Assembly: GCA_964019135.1 (NCBI GenBank)
Contig: OZ025248.1
Location: 10,795,574-10,859,573, forward strand
Direction: 5' to 3'
Source of the DNA: Arenicola marina
Taxonomy: Eukaryota; Annelida; Polychaeta; Arenicolidae
Length of the DNA stretch: 64,000 nt
Each line of letters opens with the position of its first letter. Positions within the stretch are counted from its first letter, which is position 1. The notes beneath the pieces were generated by a model. That model was not told where the DNA came from and made no database searches. It worked only from the letters and a program-made list of their open reading frames with translations. Shown one piece after another: positions 1-11,400 of the stretch. The translations under genes and the position numbers were made by a program.

Positions 1-605
1 GCCACCTATAGCACTCAACCTCCACAGCCGCCCTGTCGAACGTTCACCCATCTCTGCCGTAGTGATATATCTATTATTACAAGGAAAAACCAGTGTTACT
101 TATGTTAGCGCGTCTAGACAGGTGGGCCTGGCCTGGCCTGGCAGTCTGTCGGCAGTCGGGTATCCAGAGCTTTGCGTAGGACAGGGAGAAAGTAGAAAGC
201 GCTGGCAAATATACTATGCAATGAAACTGGCTGAGACATGTTCAAACTATGAAAGAAAGAAAACACTGTGGGTCTGGAGGCTTCGAACGTCGTGTTTTCG
301 GAAGGAAAGGCTTTCAAAGAAGAAGTTACTTGGTGCATTTTTCTGACTGTGTCTGTGTATATATGTATATATATGTATATGTAGGCGGCAGGGCTATCCA
401 GGGTCGTCCCTTTTGTGGGTGTATATATCCCATTGAATTGTCAAGGGTTAGTCAACTGAGAATAGATAGAACGAGAGGAGAGGGGCTTATGGCGAGGATA
501 GCGTATGGATGGGGGGAAGGGGCGGGGCTGAAATGGCGGCAGAGCTATATTTCTGAATCTTACGGCGTAACGGATGAGGGAAAGTCTGAGGATGTAACCA
601 TGGGT

Positions 606-1397
606 GATAGGGAGGGTTTGGGCAAGGAGGGTGGGGATACGGTAGCGAATGAGGGGTGGGGAGGGTTTGGGCAAGGAGGGTGGGGATACGGTAGCGAATG
701 AGGGGTGGGGAGGGTTTGGGCAAGGAGGGTGGGGATACGGTAGCGAATGATGGGTGGGGAGGGTTTGGGCAAGGAGGGTGGGGATACGGTAGCGAATGAG
801 GGGTGGGGAGGGTTTGGGCGAGGAGGGTGGGGATACGGTAGCGAATGAGGGGTGGGGAGGGTTTGGGCGAGGAGGGTGGGGATACGGTAGCGAATGAGGG
901 GTGGGGAGGGTTTGGGCAAGGAGCGTGGGTATACGGTAGCGAATGAGGGGTGGGGAGGGTTTGGGCAAGGAGGGTGGGGATACGGTAGCGAATGAGGGGT
1001 GGGGAGGGTTTGGGCAAGGAGGGTAGGGATACGGTAGCGAATGAGGGGTGGGGAGGGTTTGGGCAAGGAGCGTGGGGATACGGTAGCGAATGAGGGGTGG
1101 GGAGGGTTTGGGCAAGGAGGGTGGGGATACGGTAGCGAATGAGGGGTGGGGAGGGTTTGGGCAAGGAGGGTGGGGATACGGTAGCGAATGAGGGGTGGGG
1201 AGGGTTTGGGCAAGGAGGGTGGGGATACGGTAGCGAATGAGGGGTGGGGAGGGTTTGGGCAAGGAGGGTGGGATACGGTAGCGAATGAGGGGTGGGGAGG
1301 GTTTGGGCAAGGAGGGTGGGGATACGATAGCGAATGAGGGGTGGGGAGGGTTTGGGCAAGGAGGGTGGGGATACGGTAGCGAATGAGGGGTGGGGAG
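606..1397 (+). repeat. 49-base G-rich minisatellite, about 16 copies
   Basis: Unit contains gatacggtagcgaatg followed by gggtggggagggtttgggca. Recurs every 49 bases (636, 685 and onward) with few changes, one copy being 48. The G-runs could form G-quadruplexes. Long antisense ORFs here are artefacts of the repeat. Confidence 0.95.
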
Positions 1398-3839
1398 GAG
1401 CTGCGGAAGGAGCGTGCGGATGAGGCGGAGGAGGAGGGCGGGCATGAGTTGAAGAAGGGAAGTGAGATACGGTAGGGATGGAGGCGGGGGGAGGGGTGGG
1501 GGTGCGGTGTGGTAAGGCACAGTCGTATTTCTATAACACGTAGGTTGATAGATGTGAGATGTGAGTCAATGTGAGAGGGAGGGTGCGCTGGGTTCCGTTT
1601 CTTCTTCTTCTTATGCCGTCAGGTACAGGATATCCTAGAACTTGTTTGGCCAGGAGGAGGGGTTTGGGGGTTGGAGGGGGTGTGGTGGTGTGGATGTAAC
1701 AGATGTCTAGACGGTAACGTGCAGCAGCTGGGGTTTGCCAAGCTTCGACGCTCCTTGCAATAATAAAGAAATCCTTCTTTACGTCTATGTTAATCTGTTT
1801 ATCGCGGATGTGGTATAGCAGACAAGTGTTACTATATGCGGAAGGTACTGTACCGGGAGGTATGAGAGGGTGCGGGTGCGGGCGCGGGTGGTGATTAAGG
1901 TACATACTGACAGGAACCGGGCGCGGTGGGAGGTTCAGCTGGGGTGGGGAATGGGGGGGGGGGGAGTTATATAGTGCAAGCCCCGGGATATGGAACAGGT
2001 GTACCCGGTGGCCAACGACATTAGCGATACCTGTTATGTGGCAACCCGAGTCTCATATCTGACTTGAGATACCCACGCAACGCTTGTCCTGGGATGGCAG
2101 GGGGGGGGGGGGGTATGAAGGGGAGGAGTGGCCGCTCGGGGTACTGATACTGTTAATCTCGGGGTTAATAAAGCGCCTTTTACAAATTATTATATCTGTT
2201 CGAGGACCACTCGTTGCTGTGCCTGGAGTGCCACCAGGCAGACGTTCGATCGTCAGGGGGGCGGGGAGTATTGGTTCCACGTCGGTTCCCTTTACCTGGA
2301 ATCCGGTGTCTGGTTTGTCCAACCGGGCTACTGTCCCGGTTGTGAGCTCCACACTATGTAGGGAAACATGCCCCGGCTCTAGCTCCTGAATCCAGCTGTA
2401 CGTCCTTAATCTTTGTTTTAACATTATTCTCAGACACGCCGGGGGTCTGGGTTGGCGGAGGGGAAAGGGCGGGGGTAGGGGGGGGGGGGAGGGGGTGCTG
2501 ACAGTAAGCTATCTTTCCATGTGATGAAATACTGAGAGCTCTGGTGTACATTGTGTACAGTGAGGGAGGGAGGAGGAGGGGGTGGGGGGGGGGCCTAGCA
2601 GATAAGATATCGGCGGCCCCAGACCAGGATGTGAAGCGAGTGGCTATAACCAGCTCCCGTGTTTGTTGCCCAATGACAACACGGTTGCCCATTTCGTTGA
2701 TTTCTCCCCGACCTTTAACTCGGCTTACATACAGGCCCGATATCAAGTGTAAATGATCCACCCGGATCCCCCCGGAACAAACCTACCCACCCCCAGGAGA
2801 CCCCCCCCCCCCCCCAGGGCAACATAGCTTCCCCCCCAGTAAAACCGGGTATCCTGCCCCCCCCCCTCCCCATCGTGGTCTGGGGGCTCCCAGGGCTCTC
2901 TACCTCTAGAGAGGGGCGAGTTATACATTGTTCCAAGGGCATTTGTTTGTTACATCGTTTGATGAGATAATCTGTGTGTAAGAATAAAGTAATCTTTAGA
3001 CAGAGTAAACAAAATCACCAAATAACACCATTCTCATTGAAGTTGTCGACTACCTGGTCCTAGATAATTTAGGTGTAATTGGCCAAAATACTAGTCTGGA
3101 CGTATGTATCAAATGCAAAATCAACTCCATAGTGGACTTCGGGCCCATTTGTATCATGTTAAGCCTAAATTACACAGGTAATCCAAATCTCCGTTATCTG
3201 CAATAGAACATGCGATCAGTCGACTAAGGTTTCTGGCTAAGGCGTTTACCATATACGTCGACAACGTGGCGATTAAGCCTACGTTTGCTGCCTCGCTACC
3301 AGTTTCACGATATCCCATCTTCAAAAAATTATGCTCGCTCCTAGCCCCACCATCTTGCTATGCCGCGGGGAAGATACATGATACCTGTGTAGATTGACGG
3401 GATATAGGATTGCTGCAACTTGTATGTTGTTCAAAGCGATGCTGGATAGAGCCGTATTCAATTCCCCGCTGCGCTTCTGGGATTGATTTGTGACCTAGAT
3501 CCGTCGACTTCTCGGAATGCTCCGTTCAGCCACCCAGCATTTTTACTCGTAGGTCGTAATTTTGAAAGCCGTAGACTAAGGCCTCCCGCTGTCGACTTCA
3601 TTATGGGATTTCGGAATGATGACCCGTGTCTGGGTTTTGTCGTCTGCTCGCGATGACTTTGGCGCAAAACTAAACCCGACTGGTTTCTTTATTATATGAT
3701 ATATACGAAAGAGATAAAGTGATAAAAACGTGCTGACCCACAGGCGGCGAAAGGGAGGCTTTAAAACCACTTAAGTGTTGTGTTGTGCGTGTGCCGATAG
3801 TGCCCACTCAGGGTTTACACATAACACGTGATCGGTGTA

Positions 3840-4127
3840 CCGGTAGCGGCTCCCCCGGGGTGCCCCGACTATAATGGCCGTTCCCGAAGTGCAGTCGGTG
3901 GGCTAGAGCGCTCGCATTGAGTGTTCTGGTCACCTGAGAGCCTAACGGCACGTGGATCGGTGGTTCGAGCCCTGCTGTGGCCATGTCTGTGTGGTCGCAA
4001 GATAAAGATCCCATGTCTTTCTTCGTAAAGAGTAGGGGTTACCCCGGGGAACATGGCTCCACTCTTCCCTCCCATTGACGCGGTATACGTGGTTAAAGCG
4101 TCCTGAATATATAACCAACCAACCCGA
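3840..4127 (+). mobile_element. SINE-like element, copy 1
   Basis: tRNA-like B box ggttcgagccc at 3963, with an A-box-like gggctagagcgctcg about 60 bases before it. Then comes a body with gataaagatcccatgtcttt, a 3' domain (gagtaggggttacccc, cccattgacgcg) and a tail of aacc repeats. The same body and tail recur at 35.4 kb; the 3' domain alone recurs at 44.4 and 49.3 kb. The 5' edge is uncertain. Confidence 0.75.
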
Positions 4128-4645
4128 AGTGCAGGATAGCTCCCCCCCTCACATGAAACATGACCTCAGTCTTGTCCCTATCATGCCTCTCACTATCTCG
4201 ATGGCACGTATTATGGAGTGGGGTTGGGGGTGTGAGGAATGGGGAAATGGCTTCACCGCACGCACATATATCACGCGCGCGCACTCTAATTAGACGTCCA
4301 ACATCCAGCATTTATAACTGGAAGGATACATAAAATAAATGTCCTTTCTTACGTATTTTCTGTCAAATATTGTAAGGGTGATTAAATGTTTGCTGTAGCA
4401 TACTTTAGATGTGGCACACCATAGTGCCATGCGGCCCGGACTTGGTTTCCAAGGGACGGCAGTTTAGGGGTCTTGCTCTTGTCAATAGTTTATCACATAT
4501 TAAAGAACGTGTGGACGTTATTAGACCATTAGGCTGTCTCTGATACTTCAAAGATGTCGGGGAAATATCTCGCAAGGGCGCTGTATGTTTGCCTTTTTCG
4601 TCAACGATAAACGTTCATCCCTAAGATAAACTGGCTCAATCTGTG

Positions 4646-4746
4646 GTGGATTTCACAAACGCAGTTTAGCCAACTACGCGGCTTAGTCGATTAAAGTGAC
4701 CATGTAAGCCCCGTGGGCGGCTAAAGTATTACGTGAAATAGGCCAC
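4646..4746. mobile_element. MITE-like foldback element, copy 1
   Basis: Begins gtggatttcac and ends gtgaaataggccac, which are near-perfect inverted repeats. Internal gtttagcc and ggctaaag also pair. A related copy lies at 45827-45943. No coding capacity. Confidence 0.7.
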
Positions 4747-4747
4747 T

Positions 4748-5070
4748 GATGTAGCATACTTATAAAGAGCTCAGTATTATGTAGCATACTTATAAAAAGC
4801 TCAGTATTTTGTAGCATACTTATAAAGACTTCAGTATGATGTAGCATGCTTATGAAGAGCTCAGTATTTTGTAGCATACTTATAAAGACTTCAGTATGAT
4901 GTAGCATACATATAAAGAGCTCAGTATTATGCAGCATACTTATAAAGAGCTCAGTATTATGTAGCATACTTATAAAGAGTTCAGTATGATGTAGCATGCT
5001 TATAAAGAGTTCAGTATGATGTAGCATGCTTATGAAGAGCTCAGTATGATGTAGCATACTTATGAAGAAT
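4748..5070 (+). repeat. 30-base minisatellite, about 11 copies
   Basis: Unit gtagcatacttataaagagc plus tcagtatgat, exact 30-base spacing (4751, 4781 and onward). It abuts the end of the MITE-like element and may have grown from its flank. Confidence 0.93.
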
Positions 5071-5271
5071 ATAACATCGTGCTATTCCTTCGCGATGCGT
5101 ACAAATGTTACCTTATTTACTTGATGTTTACTTGCGTATTGTTGTACTTTGAGGCTGTGAGCCTACAGTGCACAATCAACTTATTATTACGAAGAATTGT
5201 GTGTTGAGAACTCAAGTATAATATAATATGATGTACTAACGTTTCTGTCTGCTTTTATTCCTCGTCTATAG

Positions 5272-5419
5272 CTGATTAGGCCTGAAGAGATGACCAACCC
5301 CAAGATAGACGAGCTCAGCATGATGACCTACCTGTCTCAGTTCCCCAACGCCAAGCTGAAGCCAGGCGCTCCCCTGCGCCCCAAGACCAACCCCGCTAGG
5401 GTCAGGGCCTACGGTCCCG
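5272..5419 (+). CDS. filamin exon w1: end of CH2, linker, start of repeat 1
   Basis: Acceptor ctatag and donor gtaagt; ends in phase 1. Encodes [20 protein letters not shown] and then [10 protein letters not shown], the invariant filamin sequence leaving the second calponin-homology domain, followed by RAYGPG, the first strand of repeat 1. The upstream actin-binding exons are outside the window. Confidence 0.96.
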
Positions 5420-8400
5420 GTAAGTCGCTCACCGCCCCTGTTGTCGTACGGTTGCCATAGTAATGCAGAACCTTTAACGGTGTCTGCGACATTTGTTACC
5501 GTTGTGATGAAATAAACAAAAATAATGGTGTTGGAGAGTCTATTATCGACACCTCCTCAATGAAATATCAGCATGTTGCAACGTGTGCGCTGATATGTTG
5601 CTTCAGCAGATCATCAGGTCGTTGGTCCATCCCCTAGGTACCCGGGTCCGTCCCCTAGGTACCCGGGTCCGTCCCCTAGGTACCCGGGTCCGTCCCCTAG
5701 GTACCCGGGTCCGTCCCCTAAGTACCCGGCTCCGTTCCCTAGGTACCCGGGTCTGTTCCCTAGGTACCCGGGTCCGTCCCCTAGGTACCCGGGTCCGTCC
5801 CCTAGGTACCCGGGTCCGTAACCTAGGTACCCGGGTCCGTCCCCAAGGTACCCGCATCCGATGCTAGCGTCCGCCATCCCCATTGCGTTGTCACGGTAGC
5901 GTTTCAAATTTAGCCTTTGTGTGCACAAAAGTGGCCTAAAACGCGCCTCATTTGCTTTGTGTCTCGCCAGGTATCGAGCCGACGGGTAACTGTGTGGGCG
6001 CTCACGCTCGCTTCACCGTGGAGACCTTCAGCGCGGGTCGCGGCGAGGTTGAAGTCATCGTCCTCAACCCCAAGGGAGTCAGGGAGCCGGTGAGTACAGC
6101 GGTGGTAGCAGGGTACCAGGCTACCCCCCTCCGCCCACCCACCCTCTTTGCCGCCATACTCCTATATGCTTACGTCCATGCTGATCCATTGTGAAGCAAT
6201 GAGGAAGTATATGTCTATGCAAAGAGCTCCATAACCAGACCAGCTAACCAATCACTTCGGGTAGCCTGAATATCAACTAACCTTGTGAGATATCCTTCCC
6301 GGAAATCTAGTCAGTTTCGCAGTTTAGATAACGATATTTGGTAACAATCCCCATTGACATAACACAAACCACGTTGTTAGAAGGTTTGGTTGCGAGGCAG
6401 AACTGCTGTAGCTATCGTAAGAACTGCTTACAGCCTGATGTCGAAGCGGTTCTGGTCATTCTCCTCTCCTGTGTGGCTTTTACTTAGTTTTAACTTTGTG
6501 TGGCTGTGTTTACGTTTGTTTGGCTTGCCACACCCATAAGTCGCGATCAATAACATTTATGTTGTATATGTTGTGGACAAATAACCTGTAATATTTAATA
6601 AATATTACCTTGTTTTACTTCCCACTTTCTACAATATAACCGCATTTACTCAACATGCGCCTTGTAGACGTAGATCCTAAAGCTGACTCTGTTACTGTGC
6701 CCTCAACCCATCTCTTGCTTTATGTACAACAATTATGTAGGGGTCCTACCCAATTCTCACTCCGGACAAGCTGTATACTTATATACAATGTACAATGTCC
6801 ATGTGTTGACAATGTAGTGTCGTCCCTTGTAGGCTGGTGTATCTCCTGATGTTCCTGCCTCCCAGGTTTGGTTTGTCTCCCCAGTATCTGATGACTTTAA
6901 CCCTCCGCTACAAGCTTGGGAGATCACTTTAAAATCCAATCGTATGAGATAGAAACAACATAAACTAGGAGTCTGGAAGGGGGTCCAGTGTCGATTTTTC
7001 AAAATTCTCAGCGTCGAATGTCGATTTTCACGGCGTTTCGTGTCGCTTTTTGACTAAGTGAGGTTCTAAAATATCCGTGTCGATGTCCCTTTTTCAGATC
7101 CTCAGTGTCGAAATTTGGGGGTCAATGTCGAATGTAGATTTCTCATATATACCTGTGTTGCATGTCGCCATTTACCCCTGCCAGATCTCTCGTACTTCAT
7201 CTATGATCGATTGGCAATTAGTGTATAATAACGTGATTAAGTCTATCTCAAGAAATTCTTTTGAGCTGACCTCAACAAAAGTATAAATATACGTTAAGTT
7301 AAGTGGAGTTAAGTATTCGAAAGTAAGATCTAGGCCGTTAATTCATCCGCGACTCCCCCCCCCCTCCCCACCGCGTCGAAATCCCCCCCCCCCCGACATC
7401 CAGATGCTTTCGTATATAGCTTTGTTTTTAACAGATCTACAGTGGACCCGCCCATGTAAATATTGACCATAATTACCAGTCGTTTGATAATGTCCGTTAA
7501 CCCTTGCACAGTACAATTTTGTGGGAAGACGCACACTGTTTGGAAATGTAAATGATGTAATGCATTACATGTCCAGCGACATAGTGAAGGTTTGTCGGGC
7601 GTAGTGAAGGAATGTGGGAAGAATGGTGATTACTATGGTGATTACCAGTCCGGATTTGTGTCGCTTGTAAGGTTGAATTTCTAGCTTGGACCCTTGATAG
7701 CCGTTCTTGATTGTGTCCTGCTGTAACCCTTTTCGTCATTGGCCCGTCTATTGTTTCAGTGTGAGGTGAATTTCAACAATGACAGAAATCTGACCTACTC
7801 CTGTGTTTACATGCCTACCATGGAAGGAACCTACAAGGTAAGATTTTTCTCTTTATAACTATCATATTATTTAATATAGCCATCCGCTATACCTCTCTCA
7901 ATATCAAACTGTTTGCGTTAATGATGCTACACATTTTTTACTGTGACAAGAGAATCTGTGTTTGTACATAGCTTATCTGATTTTTTAAATATTACATGTA
8001 TGTAGATTTGTATCTATGCCGCGTGGCAGGACATTGCGTAGGTCGTTGATGTCTGAAACCCCTGTTGTCCCTCGGTTTCTTGCAGGTGATCGTGAAGTTC
8101 GCCTCCAAGGAGATCCCCAAGAGCCCGTACGACGTGTTGATAGAGGGCGCTGCGGGTGACGCCACCAAGTGCAGCGCACGTGGGCCTGGCATCGAGAAGA
8201 TCGGAGTCATGGTCAACAAGAAGACCTACTTCGAGGTCATCACCAAGAGTATGTACCCCACCTCCTGATATCTTTTATAAATATTCATAATTAGACTTTA
8301 ATGTATGTATCTAGATGTTGAAACAGTATATATACATTTCCGAATAGAATGGGTGAATTGTATGACGTTGCTATGTGGTAGTGTAGTTACAGAGTACATT

Positions 8401-11400
8401 TGTATGTATTTGGGGCTCGCATCATCTCAAATGGAAATATGACAAAGTGCTTAGCTCATCTACAGATATAATTAATAATTCCATATTGCTGTTATCACAT
8501 GCTAAGATTAAGCATACAATCTCTAAAGACTACACGATCTTCGCCGTATTTCCTTATTACATATTACACTTATTACCTTATCTCCCATTTCCCCAGACCA
8601 CCAGTGGTTTATCCTCCCATCTTATTGCCCACGAGTTCTTTGACCCAATGTACTATTCCTTTTACTATGCACACAGTGCCATTTACAATGCGACCATCCT
8701 GTGTCTCCAGACGCCGGTGTGGGTGTGGTGGACGTGGCCGTTCTGGATCCGGCCGGACACAAGGACACCATTCGCCCCATCGTCAGCAAGAAGTCCGACG
8801 AGCTGTGGTACGTGGAGTACACCGCCAAGGTGGAGGGTCTCCACTCGGTCAACGTCTTCTACGCCGGCAAGGCCATCCCACTCAGCCCCTTCGGTGTGGC
8901 TGTGTCTCCTGGTAAGTGGTCTGTCCATTCTTAGCCTGGGAAACCCAGCCACCCAACCCAACCCCGGCCCCGCCCACCCCCTCCAGCCCATTCGGCCATT
9001 CAGACAGCCCTGTCAGTGGTAGTACAAACCCGGGCTCTCTCACCGACAACCCCACCCACCTCTTGGCCTTATGAACAGTTGGTTGAATTACTAGCTGGGA
9101 AGTAACTATGATGCCGTAAGCTTAAACTGTCCTCCGCTCTTACCCTGTCCTCGCTTAACTTTTCGCTTTCGGGTTTTGACGTTTAATTGATCTGAAAAAG
9201 ACCTGCTCTGCTGATGGTTATGTAATGATATTATGTGACTTAACATTAGTCGATCAAGATAATGCAATATAGACCCCCCCCCCCCCCCCCAAAAGTAAAC
9301 CTGCTGTGAATTTCCGGTGGATTGAAAATGTATCAGTTAATTGGTGATCTGAGGATCTACGACATCTGGCTATACGTGTCGTTTTAACATGTAGCGTGTG
9401 GGTGCAAGTCGTGGCGGCAATCTGAAGACATAGAATATACAGAACATACGAGAAAGTCTCGTGTACCGAGTTTAAAACGGGTAGTCTGTCCAGGAGTGTT
9501 CGAATGCGTGAACAAATGTGTGTGTGTTCCTTTGCTTCTCACCTTCTTTCTTCTCTTTCGTATCTCTTTATAATTGCACTATTTAATTGTCGATGACATT
9601 GTTTTCGTCTGGCAGAGGGCAAGCAGCTGGACCCATCGAGTAAGTTGAAGCCACGTGGCTTCTCCCGCATGCGTGGCTGTGACGAGAACCTCGTTTTGCA
9701 GTGATCGATATCATATTATAGCCCACCCGGTTTCTTTTTCATAACATCCCACGCCGTTTGATTGCCTTGGAAACCGTTGTTGCCAAAGTAACCTTCCAGC
9801 CTTGTGCAGTGTCTCTGTTCTTCATTTCGAATGCCGAGGACTATGTCTCTCCGTGACCGGAGCTCGTTGCCTGGCCAACCGTTCTATTGCAGGTGTCGTT
9901 TGATAGCATCTCCTTGTTGTCGTCTACAATATGTGTCCTTGCAGGCATGTTGACGTGTTGTGCATACAGTAAGAGGAAAAAGAATAATGACACCTCCACG
10001 GTGCATTATAGGTTGTCATGTGCGACAGATTTTAAATTAAACGTTGCTACCATATCCTTTTTTATTTCGTTTTTCAGACTAACCAACTGTATGTTTAGTA
10101 TTTGCTTAAATCTTGCCACTATGTTCTGTTGAAATGAAACCTTTTCATTTTGCGTTTGCATGTAGTTTTTGTTGATGAGCATGATGCCGGGGTTTGAATG
10201 TAGGTGTTATTTCAGCCGTCTGTTTGCTGTGTGTCGCATAAGTCATGTCAATTTACCAGCGACGCCCTGAAATGTATAGACTCCATAAGTGTGGTGTGTT
10301 ATGCAGCGGAGAGGGGGCATTCAGCATGGTATGTGGTAAGCTCGTCGAACTCGCATTGGGGTCAACATCAGTGTTAAATTAACTTAATTAACACCGAACC
10401 AACCTGTAAAGTTGATCAAGGAATATTTTTAAAGATACAGTGCTGTATATGAGATAACAAGTTTCAAGTAACGCTTCTCATTCTAAGACGTTACATGAAG
10501 GGAAGATAATAAAAAAAATGCATCGCTTTCAAGACCTCGTTAAACTTATTTTTGTTACTTAGATATGCTATTATGTTATAGATAGCGCCTAACGGCTAGC
10601 CGTGTAATTAATTCTCGAATAAATACGGCACGCATAACATTATACGACTTCCTTTACGTAATATTTCAGAGCTGCCCAAAGCACAGCCAGCTAAACCTGG
10701 TAAGCTGTTAACTATTTATAAATATGATGCGTTCTGTGAAAGTGAAATATAGTTTCGTTCAACGCTGCATTTAAGTTTAATTGCTACTTATTTACGTTTT
10801 AACGTTTGAGGCAATTCCACGTGTTCCTATTGTAAATAGATGTTTACGCTTTTGAAGTTAAATGCGATATTTCATCGTCGATGTAAAGCAAAAGATTTAG
10901 ATATTATTTGTCTTTATGATTTACAGTCGAAGCCGCAAGAGCCTCCCAGGCACCTCGTAAGTACAATTTCATTCTAACCGTCATTGATTATATATGAGTG
11001 ACAATATTGGCGTATTACGTATGGACTGGAATTCTACAAGCGCCGAGTGCCCTTTAAAGCCGTAACTGTATTAGTTTAAATTCATGTCCTGCTGCGCGGA
11101 AAGGAAAGCAGGTAGGTAGCTTCTTTTCGTCCGCTTCATTGACATATATAAATACCATTGTATCCGTATGGTCTTTATGTAAATAGTGACCTATATCACG
11201 GTATAATTGCTCACGTGATCGTCTACGCTTTTTCTGTATTTTTTCCATTCTCCCCAATTGTTATTATTACTACCTGTTATGTTTACAATAATATTTATGT
11301 ATTCGTTGGTAATAGTTTATAAATATGGTGTTTATTGGTATATAAATATATATTTATGCCGTGAAGAATATTGTTATTGTACCGTTCATTTACATCTCTG

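Larger units (their letters stand above)
1..5271 (+). other. filamin upstream intron sequence
   Basis: I see no exon with homology here. It holds a 49-base minisatellite, G and C homopolymer runs (around 2100, 2480, 2590, 2800 and 2860), a SINE-like copy, a MITE-like element and a 30-base minisatellite. CH-domain exons must lie further left. Confidence 0.6.

Noticed and set aside
441..1520. 359- and 290-codon Pro/Ser-rich antisense ORFs
   Set aside because: They are open only because the 49-base minisatellite lacks stops on that strand; three overlapping frames are open at once.
3458..4075. Short antisense ORFs with PRAVRLSGDQ-like peptides
   Set aside because: Translation of the SINE-like element, not a gene.
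4748..5070. CRISPR-like regular repeats
   Set aside because: Units are contiguous with no unique spacers, and the context is a eukaryotic intron.
8447..9022. 191-codon ORF overlapping exon w5
   Set aside because: Reads w5 in a wrong frame and runs through intron sequence; the filamin frame is clear.
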